Of a DNA stretch of 64,000 nt, positions 24,010-36,102 are shown piece after piece (positions within the stretch are counted from its first letter, which is position 1; every line of letters starts with the position of its first letter). The position numbers were made by a program, and so were the translations under genes. The stretch is from Combretum micranthum (lineage: Eukaryota; Streptophyta; Magnoliopsida; Myrtales; Combretaceae): contig JAMXBD010000237.1 of assembly GCA_024138025.1 (NCBI GenBank), positions 186,001 to 250,000 of the forward strand, read 5' to 3'. The notes beneath the pieces were generated by a model that saw only the letters and a list, made by a program, of their open reading frames with translations, was not told the origin of the DNA and ran no database searches.

Positions 24010-25110
24010 ATTATTGAAACTATTAATATTTTTTCACTTCAATATTTTTGTAATCAATTTAATGATAATCTTACCGATCGTAGCATAGAAATTTTATTAT
24101 TCTTCCCACTAAATGGTAAAGCTTTTCCCTAAATTTGATCTATAACTTTGTGTAAATTAAACTTAGTGATAAAGCAATAAATTTTCTTTAAATGATAATC
24201 AAAACGAACATATTGCTAACATCACATACTATAAAAATATATGATACTGATATATGCTATTACTTAATTCTAGGAAACATAATATATTAGAATTTTATGT
24301 AATCACATATATGTATCGCATATAAAAAGTTATCATCATCCAAAAGATATCAGTAAAACATTACGAATTAGGAGTTGTATTGTCTTGCATTTATGTATAA
24401 ATTGTAGTAATTCTAATAGTTACATTACTTCCAATGAAAACAATGTGTTTTAGACAAAAGCTTTTTGGAAGTAAAAGCCTTTATAATTGAATGATACAAA
24501 CACCAATCTCCTAGTAAAATTAATCTAGTCCGTCCCCTTTGTCTAAAGTTGTAGTTAGTAGTAAATGGTTTAAAAAAAAAAAAAGCTTCTAGAGTTAAAT
24601 ATTTTCTAGCTAAAGTCCCATGCCATACATGGATTTTGATTTAAGGTATATATATTTACTTAAAGGTTTTTCTCAATTAACAAATCAAAGATATAACATG
24701 TTAATACTACATTCATATTTAAAAAGAAATTGCCATGACATTACTATTTATTAGGATAGTGTTAAAACCACAACCTAAAATTTGGTTTTTTTCCTTTTGT
24801 TTCCTTTTTATCTCACCTAAAATTTTAAGTTGGTAAATGTGATCCAATTTTTTATATAGGATTGGTTCCACTAGTTATTAATAACTTAAATCTATATTAA
24901 ACCATGATTAAACCACTGAAATATTTTTTTAATAACATCTATAGTCAATTCAATAGTCGAATCAAGACTTGTATGATCCCATGATAGAACTATAAAAATG
25001 TTGTACCCAATCCAACTTTCACTTATCAAATATTATACTTAATTAAATTTTTTACTTGTCAAATTGACTACCCCTATTATGTTAACAAAAATGATGTGAC
25101 AAATACTCAT
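24010..25110. other. Gene-free flank within duplication copy 1
   Basis: AT-rich DNA with no supportable gene, matched at 46726-47839 in copy 2. Confidence 0.6.
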
Positions 25111-25639
25111 TGTCACGACCCGCCTTTTAAGGGGTCTGCTAAAAAATATGGTACCTAAAAAGCAAATGCCGTCCTTTAAGTAAGGATAAGGCTATTATAA
25201 ATTTTTCAAACTTCTTATAACTTATATTTCCATGGACATCACAAAACCGTGTGGTTTACACTACTATATTATTTAAAGCAAATATGGTTTACTTAACCCA
25301 TAATAGTGTCTTACTAATATAGACTTTGTACAAGCCATAAAAGTTTTAAAGATAACTTTTGTATAGCAACCTATAATCTCAAGCTGTTTTCAACGATTAG
25401 ATCCTCTAAGCAGGTAGTTGGAACTCTCAATGCAATTTCCGAAACCCCTCTTAACAGCAGCAAGCATAGTCTTCAGTACCTGAGGTTAGAAACACTAACC
25501 CCTCAGTTCCTTTGAACTAAGTGAGTATAAAAAGCACATAAAATAAATAGTAGAAAGGTACAATTTATTGAAATTTAAAACTTCATATGCAACCGTATGT
25601 CATGCTAATGCACGTGACATGCACTGGCCAGTATCTTAA

Positions 25640-25876
25640 CCGAGCAGAGCAGCCTTTAGGCGACTCAAAAGCAGTATTTCACTGCTTAACCGAGCAGAGC
25701 GGCATGATGCGGCTCTAAAATAAACCGAGCAGGAATCAACCCAAGGGGATTTGGATTCCTAAATCCGAGCAGAATCCAAAGATTCAATAACCGAGCAAGT
25801 GGCCTGTAGGCGACTTAAAATCCGAGCAAGCGGCCGTAGGTAGCTTAAATCGAGCAATGCAATTCTATATGCATTA
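25640..25876. repeat. Array of seven CCGAGCA motifs, each followed by a different hairpin
   Basis: Motif starts are 25640, 25690, 25725, 25765, 25791, 25822 and 25850 (the last reads TCGAGCA). Hairpins after them include AGGAATC/GATTCCT (7 bp), GAATC/GATTC, AAGT+GCC/GGC+ACTT, AAGC/GCTT, and AATGCA/TGCATT. Stems differ between units while the motif is constant. The inner LTR landed immediately after the last hairpin. Confidence 0.75.
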
Positions 25877-26407
25877 TGTCACGACTCTAAATGGGGGCCT
25901 AACAGGATTTATCTAAAGCCATCATATCACGTGTGCACCCGTAACATGAGAGCCGTCTTATATGTCAGAGTATACAAGACTCTATTTCTTTATAAATATT
26001 TATCATACAATTAATATAATATATTATAGTATTTCAACTATGGAATCCTATTTTCCAATTTCCACCAAGATCGCAGAGAATCGGTATCCCCCACCAAATA
26101 GTGAAATTGGGTTTCCAAACTACAACATACAAAATTCAAAATTCATTTAATTTACATTCTAAGTTTCCATATCCATATCTCTATCTTCAATAAAGTTTGT
26201 TGGAGAAGCTCTCTTCACACATTCCTAGCCCAATCCCAGCTAGTAATATTCCTGCACAAAAACTGTAGGGGGTGAGCGAACCACGGGCTCAGTGAGTTCA
26301 TTCCTCACTACTACCGGTCACGCAAGTTATCAAACATTAATTATACACTCATGCAAATCTATCTATACGCAATATGAATGCATACGTAATGAATGCAAGC
26401 AACACAT

Positions 26408-26816
26408 CTATGGGGGTCCGGAACCATAGACGATGTAGATTTACCTGTCTACACTTCAGTTGTCTCCCATACTTACCCGCATGGGACACCTCGCCTTAAC
26501 CGTACGAGGCTGCCTGGTGGTTTCGTCCATCCAGACTCACCCAATGCTTAACCGCCATTGGTAACAACAAATATTCCCCAACGTGTTCACGTGATTTACG
26601 TTGGTTCATATTTAAATATATATAATGCCAATTTAATGGTCATTCTTACAATCCATCACCAATCTATGGTGAATCGCACAAGTAGACCCCTACACGGGTA
26701 ACATCTACTGCCAAAAAGAACCATCACCTATAAAGGTGAATCCGGCGGATAGACCCAAATTCAGGTAACATCTATCGCCAAGTGACCAGTGGACCCAAAT
26801 TCAGGCCACATCCACT
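26408..26816. repeat. Chain of about ten consecutive small hairpins
   Basis: Perfect stems with short loops follow one another: CTATGG (26408-26429), TGTAGA (26434-26453), CCCAT (about 26467), CCTCG (about 26489), CCAATG (about 26541), CCAACGT (26578-26604), CACC (about 26656), AGTAGA (26681-26709), CACC (about 26723), GATAGA (26748-26776) and AGTGGA (26788-26816). The last part is a 67-bp tandem repeat whose stems differ but remain paired. Confidence 0.75.
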
Positions 26817-27972
26817 GTCACAACAATACTCGGAAATGTCCCATGTTTATCTCATAAACTCTTTTAGTATAAATTTTCCTTTCCAAAGGATATAAAAAAA
26901 CCTGGAATATTCCAAGTCGGATTTCTTTAAAATACATTTCAAAATACTTTTGTTTTCAAAATTGGGACATTTCCTACAAGGGGATCAAGCACATGCGACG
27001 AGTATATCCAATTAGTTTAGTCGAATAATTATCTTTATCCATTTATGCAGGTGATCATGCGGATGATAACACTCATATCAATCAGTCATTCCATACAAGC
27101 AATACAATCAACATAACAGCAAGCAGTAGCAATCACAAGCAAATAGTAGATCATCAGAATTCCCTCACCTGTGGTCCTCGCTAAGCTACTGGCAGTCCGG
27201 AATTGATCTATTTTCCTATGAAAGGAAATAACAGAGATTTATTATTGGATTATTTCTGTAAGAGAAGTCTTCCTATAATTTAAAGGTGTTGATCTCTATC
27301 GTCGGATATTAAACTAAGTCCGTCATATTAATTACCGTATCGTTAAATAATTTAATTGAATCCTTATAGGTGCCTAACTATTCCGTATCGGTATTTGGTA
27401 TAGTTTTTATTAATTGCTATCTATATTTTTATTCAAGAGGTTTGTCTTTTCTTAAGTTCTACTGCTTTTAATAGAAGATTTTTATTTATTAATTCTTTGC
27501 CCGTCAACCTTATCTGTCTCTCAAATTGGTATTTTTATTTATTTAAGGGTATGTTTTAATATCTATATCTTTCAAAAGTTATAAAAATCGTATGTAGATA
27601 TATCAAATTTCTATTATATTTCAGTTTTATTTTTGTTGTAAAACAAGCTTAAGTGTAATACTATAATATTATTAGTAATATTAGTATTGAAAAATCAATA
27701 TCGTATTAGTATTAAATACAAGTATAATAATAACAACAATTTTTAGATAACTAGTAATTAATACCATAAGTGACAAAAGTAGAATTGATGATAGTATAAT
27801 TATAGTGACTTTAATGTAAAATAACAATATTGATAACTCTAATGAAAATATTAATAATACGAATACTATAAACAGTAGTATTAAATAGTAATAATCATAA
27901 CTATATTAATAGAAATAACAGTAACATTGATATAAGTTTAAAAGTGAAACTGAGTGAATTTCTATTTGTGAT

Positions 27973-28400
27973 TTCTTATTCGTTTTAAATCCGATTTCGT
28001 TGTATAAATAGTCGATTTGATAGTACTCGAAGAGTACTTTATAGTAGTGAAATTATTTTCAAAAAAGAGACTTGTACAATTTTTAAATTTATGAAGAACA
28101 TACATAGGTTTCAAGTGAATCTAATAGTTGTAGTCGAAACTTGTTTTGATCATATCTAACTCATTTCTAATCCGTTTTTGACGAATAAATAGTCGTTTTC
28201 GTAGTATTTTCCGAGTACAATCCATTAATGGTCTTAGTTTATCAAACAAAGTCATTAAGGGGACGAAAAGTACAAGAACAGCCGCTCTGTTCGTGTAGAT
28301 CTGGCAGCAGAAATTCCGTTTTTGTTTTTGTAATATCTAATTCGTTTCTTATCCGTTTTTAACAAATAAATAGTCGATTTCATAGGATTTTTCGTGTTCT
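27973..28400. repeat. Three degenerate tandem repeats, period about 181 bp
   Basis: The core 'TCGTTTCTAATCCGTTTTT...AATAAATAGTCG' recurs at about 27977, 28157 and 28337 inside the inner solo LTR. Each copy is followed by a GAGTAC- or GTGTTC-like segment. No coding potential. Confidence 0.65.
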
Positions 28401-31400
28401 TTCCATTGGTGGGGTTTTTTGGCTTATAAAAACACATCAATACAGTTTATTCATCTTTCCAACGGTTTCATGAGTTATTAAAGTTAATTTAGTTTGTTGT
28501 AGTTTAAGTATGGTTTTGGTTTTTCCTTTATTGGATTTGAATTCTATACTTAAAAACTTCAAGTTGATGTGTTATATACTAAATAGTCTATATACATAAA
28601 TATATTGTTAGATCTATTTTGGGTAAGTTATAAGATAATTTCTAGAGATAAAACAAAATGAACACTTGCATTAATATAATTCTTACCTTGTTGGATGATA
28701 GTGGGGTTTGTTCCTCCTTGATGAAGTAATGATCTAAAGAGGATAGTAAGGAAATGAGTATCTAAGGAAAAATTAATCTAGCTAACATAAAGATCTATTT
28801 TGTTTCTTACCTTGCTGTATCTAATCTTTAACTTGAATCTATGATGAACCAATGTTATCTAGCTTGCTCTTTGGTGTTGTTTGGATTAGTTAGAGTCGGG
28901 TTTCAATTGTGTGGATGAGTATCAATGTTCGGCTAGGGTTATAGGATATAAACAAGGGTGATACTTTATTTTTTTGGAGTGTTGAAACAAATTTGAACAA
29001 GTGAGCAAGAAGGGGAAAATATGAAATTCGTGTGGCTTTTTGGGGCAGATTTTTGGGTTGTGTTTGGGGAGAATTTGAGTTGGTTTTGTAGCCAACTTAT
29101 GCTTATATATGTATACAAAGATTAGGCTAAGATTTAGGTACATGGGACGGTGTTTTGGACTTGATAAATACAAATTTTCTGTTGATGTTTCTCGGGTAGA
29201 AATGTAATGCGAATTTGAGGACGAATTTTGGATGAATTTATGTGAAATTTGTGGCTGATTTCAAGGGGAATTAAATGTGTTTGTTTGGTAGTTAATAAAG
29301 GTTGTTTATGTGTGTAAAATAGAGGCTCAAATTGCAAGAAAATCGGGTCAAAATTGTGTGAAAACAGAGGTCAAAAATCAAAGTTTTCTGCTGCTGTTTT
29401 GTTATCTTTCTATGTTGGTTTGTATGAATTTTTTTTTTTTTTGTTCAGATTTCCCTTGTTCTTTCCTAGCTAATAAATGGTGGTTGAAGTATCCATATAG
29501 AGGCCTACTATTGGTGGTTGTTTGGTCAAAAATCTCCACTCAAGCTAAGCCTATATGTTTATCTAAAATCGGGCTAGAAAGTGTGGATGTTGCTGTTCTG
29601 TTTTGAATTCTCTGCTGCAGCTGCTGGTTTGGGATTTTCAAGACAGATTTGGTGTTGTTTTGGTTGATTATTTGAGCTTTAATTCTTGGCATTTAATGTT
29701 GATTACATGTGGAGTATTTTAGTTGGATTTCAAGTCATTTTCAAGTTGGATTTGTGTGTTTAAATTTGGAGCAAAGTTGGGTAAAAGTCAGCTATGGGTG
29801 CTCTGTTCTGGTTCTACTCTGTTCCAGCTGGAATTTCAACTCCTTGCTTACGTGAAGATGAAGTGAACTGCTGCTGAGGACTCCAACCAGTTGCCTTCGT
29901 GACCTTTCCGTGCGTGGAGAAGAAGCGGCTCGTGTATGAGGGCTTCATGTGCCTGCAGTTGCTCGTGTGCATGGGAGAGGAGCTGCTGCTTGCGCGTGTG
30001 GAATTCTTTTGTTCGTGACAACCAACTGCAGCGCATGGGCATTCTCTGTTCCAGCTGTCTTGCGGCTGTGAATTGCGTGGAGTCCAGCAGCTGTTTGCTT
30101 GGGCGTGTGGGCGTGGGAAGTGAACTGCAGCGCGTGGAGTAAGGCCACTGTATCGGCATTCTGCTGCTTGAGCGTGGAAACAAAACTCTGCTCGGTCAAC
30201 TTCAATGCTTATGCTGCTTCGGAATCCTGACCGTGCGTGGAGAAAAATGGCCTTTGATCCAGCGTTTCACGTGTTTGCATTATCCCCTGCTCATCCGATA
30301 CGTTCACTTTCCGTTCCAGTTTTCTTTATTATTATTATCATCTAATTAATAGTTAACTACAATAATTTAACAAATATTACTTCATAAACATATATTTATA
30401 ACCGTTACGTATAAGTTTTATCTAGATGAAATTATTTAAGTGTCTACAACACTCTAGATTATTTATATATTCAAGTTTTTAGTTTAAAGTTTACACGGTT
30501 AATTATTTTTAGTATTTTAACTTACGTGATTATATTTTCAAGTTCGATGAATTAAGTTAGGAACCAAGTCCTAATAAATTCAAAATTTCCTAACAAGTAC
30601 AACAGCGGGTTTAAATTTTTATTTTAGATCTAGATTAGTATTTATTAATCGGTATTGGTATATAATGTGTATATATAATCTTAGTATTTCCTATTTGAGT
30701 TATTGTTCTATACCGATAAGCTTTATTATTAAACTGTATCTTATCGGTTTTGAAATTGGGAGTTACTTCTAATTATATCGTGAATCATCAGTTCAAGGTA
30801 CGAAATCTCGTTTTTGGTATCTATTAAGGTCAAAGAAGTTTTATTCGGGTTTTTCAAACTACGAAGAAGTTTATTACAACCCATAGGTTTATTCTAAGAT
30901 ATATAATATATATATATTTTTTTTTTTTGGTTGAATCATATATTTGATATTTGCCAATTTGTTAATTTTCTAATTTTGAAATTATTGAATGTTATATTGG
31001 CAACTCAGGATTTTAATTTCTAAAATCTATAAATCTTTTCATTAGAATATTAGTATGTTTTAATTATTTATTTAAGATCTAGATTCTTAGATATTGATCT
31101 ATGTTACCAAATATTATATTTTACTGTATAGAATCTATTTATACTAATTTGTTATTAGCAACCTATTTTCATGTAGGCTACTCAATATTGTTAATAGATA
31201 GCTTGAACGGTATTATTTCATTATTTAACAAGCGTAGAATTTATTTTCTAAGTATTGAACTTAAGGAAAAAGAATTTAGTAACTTTATATTAATGATTGA
31301 TTTATCGCTGTTTTAAATTATTTGAGATTATAGAAGTTTACTTTTGTATTTTCGAAAAATTTTATTAATAGAGATTTTAATCTTTCTAACTATAATCAAA

Positions 31401-33777
31401 TTCATTCTTTGACATTTGTGAATCGAGAAAAAATTTGGAGTGATTTTTACTACTTGTTCCAAATATTTTATATAATCAAATATTACATTTTTAGTATTTG
31501 TTATAATTAGATTACGTAAAATTTGGGGGATTACACATTAAATCAAGCTTATAATCCGAGATTTACGAGAAAACCAAGCTATATCAAATCATGACCCTGA
31601 GGTCCATTTGTTAAAAATCGATCTCTTGAAATATGGCCCTTGGGCCCTTTCGTGTCGTGTCATGCCATGAATGCAATAGTTCAATCACCATTAACCACTC
31701 AAGAATTGAACATATATTCCAAGTAATAGAATCGTGACATGACAATCAATTCATGCAATCATATAGATTAAACTTAGACAATAAATATACTCACATCACC
31801 AACAATCAGTTCACATATCGAGTATCAACAAAGTAACCACATAAACAATAAGTTCATCATGTCATGTGACCTACTTAAGTAAAGTCACATTGATACAAAA
31901 ACAACAAGCGGGTGGCCTACGGTCTGTCGACCATTCCGCATAACAAGCAATAAACAAGGGGTACTCACCTGATATACTGAATCCTTTAACCCACATGTTC
32001 ACCAGATCCTATATGTACTTTAATAAGTTAGTATAAAAATATGGTAATTTAGTACCATAAGATTTTAATAAATCATAATTTCTTTATTTCTGTTTCTCAC
32101 AAAATATGACCAAGGTAAAAATTATTATTATCATGGTTTAGATATTCTCTTAAAACCGATGGTAACTTGTCACCACTAAATATTAAATGTTATGAAATAT
32201 TCTAAGGTCTCCCATACGTACATTAGTATTTGTAACTATAATATGAATATTCGCATATATATATATATATAATCATATAAAGGACATACTGAATATGTTT
32301 ACATATAGAAAACAAGTTTAATACATATATGTTCTTATGTGTACTTCACATACAAATTGGAAAAACACTTTATGTATATATGTATAATATATTCATGTAC
32401 AATCGTATAGTGAAGATTTTATATTTAACATTATAAGTGAAGCTGCGTGAAACAATATATCCGTCTTTCTTGCCGCAACTAGTCAGTGGAGATTTAGTTC
32501 TTATAATCTTCTTTGTTGTATCCTTATAATATTTATAAGTATGTATTCTTGTTTTTAAGCCACTTATTATTTAACTAAAGTCGGAATAATTATAATAACT
32601 AAAAAAAAAATATCCTTTAAAATCCGCATATGAATATAGACATGATTACGTAGTAAATTAGAACATGATAAATATTATGTATATGGACATTTCATATCTA
32701 ATTGGTTTATAAATTTTCCTGAAACCTAGTATACATAATTAGTGAGTTTAGCATACGTGATAACATTACGAATGCAATTATGGCGACATCCAAAAGGGTT
32801 ATTATTATCGTTTTTATTACTACTACCACAACAAGGAAGGCTATTTATCGTATGGAATAGAGAATTCCTGATATATGTGTTTCCTATGATAGATTTTATG
32901 ATATATTTATATCTAATAAAGACATGCATATAGAAGAAAATAATAAACATAAGAGCAGTATTACCTTTCTAATTGGTATGGTATAAGGAAATTTGTTGAA
33001 GTGGGTTTTCACCTTTTTTTTTTTTCTTCTTTCAACTGGATACTTTAAGGAACGTGGATGACGGTAGGTTACGAATATTTAGACGAATTGATTAGAGAAT
33101 ATAAGAATGTGGGCAGTGTGGTTTTATGTTAGGAATGGCAATTTAAAGGAGTTTAAAAAAAAATTGAGTACATGACGTGAAGCTCGGCAATGACAGGTTA
33201 GGGCACATATGTCAACACCTAATGTTCCTTTGTACAGTTGGCTTTGCAGCTCGGTGACCAGTGTTTTTTATTTCCAAAACAAAGGCCTGACTTATGATAT
33301 ACGAACACATATGAGTTCGCTGGCAATAGGATTTTGTATTTTATTTTATTTTATTTTATTTTTTTAGTAAAATAATAATATCTATATGTATATATACAAT
33401 GTTGACTATAAATATTATGTTGATTGTGTTTATACACATTTAACATAGATGATGCACATTTATATTATTTGCTTCGTAACTCAAACTCTGTGAGGCAAAT
33501 TTTTATTTAACTTGTGAGACCATAAACAAAAATCATAGATGTCAATTCTAAGCCCCAAAATTAGTAAATTTCCAAGCTTGGTCTCACACTCATTAAATAA
33601 AAGTATTAATAGAGATTAACTAGAGGTGAAAATGTTAATGTGAATGTGGTTGAGAAAAAATTATTTATGATAAAAATTAATATGAATACTGAATAGACCC
33701 TGTATGGATTAAATTTTTTTATGGAACCGTACATCACGATATACCAATATAGATAATTCGAGAACAGTAACTCTTCA

Positions 33778-34446
33778 GACAGTAACCAATATATTTAAAG
33801 GCCCCACTCAACACATCTCTTTTATCAAATTATGAAGCGTAAAATTAAAGGAAAAAAAGAGTTAGTAATGCTTCATTATATTCATTGAAAATTAAAAGAA
33901 GAACTTTTTTTTTTTTTTTTTTGCCAAAGACTTTATAATCTAATGCTATCGCTCTGGTCTTCCCAAAGAAAATGTGTCAATTTGATTTCTACCTTCTATT
34001 ATTGTAGTGGCCAAAAGAAAAAAATTATATCCATACTTAATATGCTCATGTTTTCCAGAAGATATTCTATCACCATCAATTTTGAAAGATATTTTTCCAG
34101 GATTTTCAAATTTCACATAGTGCAAAAGAGATGCTCATTAACAGGATACAAAAAAGATCCAAATAAGTCGTAAGAATGCAAAACAAATGAAATGAGTTCA
34201 CTATCACCAAAAGATCTTAACCATGCGAGAACTATTACCGTCTTTCTCATTCCTACTAAAAAGTGCATAGAAAATGAAAAACTAGCTTTTCCCTTATTTC
34301 CGGGAACAAAAAAAGCATCAATGGTGGACCGAGTTAGAGGAAAAATAATATTCAAGGAGTAGTACTTACACTTCATGAGCAACAGATTTTTGTTTGTAAA
34401 TTTTGGAAGGATGAATTGCTAAATTTTCTTTCTATAAGTGGCGGTA
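33778..34446. other. 669 bp present only in duplication copy 1
   Basis: Copy 2 passes directly from ACTCTTCA to TTCTCG (about 48021-48030). No target duplication brackets the extra DNA, so deletion from copy 2 is at least as likely as insertion here. A minus-strand open frame (34113-34382, 89 codons) is the only coding-like signal and has no recognisable motif. Confidence 0.6.
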
Positions 34447-35077
34447 TTCTCGATTATTAGGTCACTCCTGCAATTGTTCCTTATAAATGGGTCACGGTAT
34501 TAGATTTAGAAGGATTTCATTATTATTTTTTATATTATGGAAAGTTATATATTTGTTTTATAATCAGTTCTTTAATGGTTCAAATTTAATAGATATTTAC
34601 CATAGATATTAATGTATATAACATAATTTTTACATATATAAAATCCACAAACTATAAACATATAATATAATTATAATTCATTTGTTACATAAATTAAATA
34701 TGTTACATCGTGTGTTTAGAACATAATATATAAATCATATATAACATATTATACAAATTTAAGATAATATATAATATAAATGACATATATATTGTAAATA
34801 TTATGTGTAATATACATATATATGACATATAATAAATATAAATAAATAATCCCTAACATGTTGTGTTTTAATATGATTGAATCTTTTAATATGTTATGTT
34901 TCTCGTATTATAGCTTTTAAGCATATTGTGTTTGTTGGTTATAATTACAAGATCATATACTTGTTAGTTAAAAATATGGGACTGTTTTTCTTTTTTCTTT
35001 TTTTGTTACCATCAATTATTTCCACTAATGCCATTGAAATACCCAAACCCTTACCTAGTTAATTTAGAAACAGTTTA

Positions 35078-36102
35078 ATTAAATAATATAATAGATAGTT
35101 AATTTCGAATATAGTTAGACAATTTAAATAGATAAAATGATTATCTACCCCCAAGAGTAGATTGCAAAATGTTTTATTAAAATTTTGTTTCTTAGAAAGT
35201 TGATATGCTCGGTTGAGAGTACAGTTTTTATTTAAAAGTTGCTTTGTAAAATAGATTTTCCACTACTAAATCCAGTTATTTGAAAATCTAACTAAACAAT
35301 TTCATAACCTAAATTGAGTAGCAATGTTTAATATAAACAAAATCTTTTAAAGGAAGCATGAGTTTGTAATACTTTAGAATATTATACGTGACGGTAGCGC
35401 CCTAATTGATTTAATGTTTAATTAAGTTTTTAGGATGTTACAAAGAATAAATCTATCGAACCTATTCCACTTCACTAGTTCTCCCATATTCATCAATAAC
35501 GCCCCTTAACCTTTGTAACGCTCCTCTTGAGTTTGTATCTTACTTCCTAACTTTATATCTAGTTTGTGATGGCTTAGAAGGAATTGAAATGGATAAAATT
35601 TGGATTTGTTTGGGCTTGAGAGAAGAAAAGAAACGGAGAGAGAGAGATGATGGGAGAGAGGGTCTATTTTAGGGTAGATATTTGTTGCCTACTTTTGACT
35701 TTGGGGGCATATATGGAACTCTTTAGAAGGTGTAGGAACATGGGCTTTGGACTATAGGTTTTGTGTGTGTGGGCTTGGTTATTAATTTCGTTGAACTTAG
35801 GCTAAAATTTAGGCTCCAAATCTGCTAAGGTTTACAATTAATCACACATACAACTTAATTTAAGTGAATTTCTACAAACATATATATTTACAATTCTACT
35901 AACACATATATACTGCAATTACAAGAATTTCTCATATATAAAGAATTTGTCATATCATCAAATTAAGTTATACTAACTTAACTATAACAATTAAATTCAT
36001 AAATCATCAATTAATTATATAAAAGCAAATTAGTTTAATATATTAATTTTAGATTATTTCATACTATGTGTTTCAAAATTAACTATCTATTATATTATTT
36101 TA
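35078..36102. repeat. 1-kb segment bounded by a 26-bp inverted repeat
   Basis: AAATAATATAATAGATAGTT (35081-35100) is met in inverse orientation near 36080-36100, with further pairing outside this core. It is present in both duplication copies (copy 2 arms near 48667 and 49513). It could be a small non-autonomous DNA transposon; no target duplication was defined. Confidence 0.4.

Larger units (their letters stand above)
21159..25110. repeat. Segmental duplication copy 1, left part
   Basis: Matches 43781-47839 across its length with scattered substitutions and small indels. It contains the first LEA_2/NHL-type gene copy and a MITE. It is interrupted at 25110 by the nested solo LTRs and resumes at 33594. 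Confidence 0.9.
25872..31540 (-). mobile_element. Inner solo LTR with CATTA target-site duplication
   Basis: The element is 25877-31535 (5,659 bp), flanked by CATTA at 25872-25876 and 31536-31540. On the minus strand it starts TGTAATCCCCC and ends GAGTCGTGACA. No internal copy of either end was seen and no retroviral domain is encoded, so it is scored as a very long solo LTR; a non-autonomous element with undetected short LTRs is the alternative. It contains a chain of hairpins (26408-26816), 181-bp tandem repeats (27973-28400) and a locally GC-rich CTGCAG/GCGTGG-repetitive stretch (29800-30250). Open frames in that stretch look like repeat artefacts. Confidence 0.8.
25106..33593 (-). mobile_element. 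Outer solo LTR inserted in duplication copy 1, CTCAT target-site duplication
   Basis: The element spans 25111-33588. On the minus strand it starts TGTGAGACC (33588) and ends GGGTCGTGACA (25111). CTCAT lies at 25106-25110 and 33589-33593, and the empty site is preserved in copy 2 at 47835-47839. Without the inner insertion it is about 2.8 kb (25111-25876 plus 31541-33588). No second copy of its ends is visible and there is no coding capacity, so it is a solo LTR. It carries an array of seven CCGAGCA motifs separated by hairpins (25640-25876). Confidence 0.85.

Noticed and set aside
25640..26820. Possible CRISPR array because short motifs recur at near-regular spacing
   Set aside because: The repeats are only 7 bp, the spacers are hairpins, and the context is a plant LTR with target duplications; CRISPR does not apply.
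29848..30205. Overlapping open frames of 68-111 residues on both strands
   Set aside because: They come from a repetitive GC-rich patch in the inner solo LTR; openness on both strands at once indicates composition, not coding.
34877..35062. Small open frame shared by both duplication copies (also 48461-48652)
   Set aside because: The similarity reflects the segmental duplication; it is AT-rich, with no start context and an altered C-terminus in copy 2.
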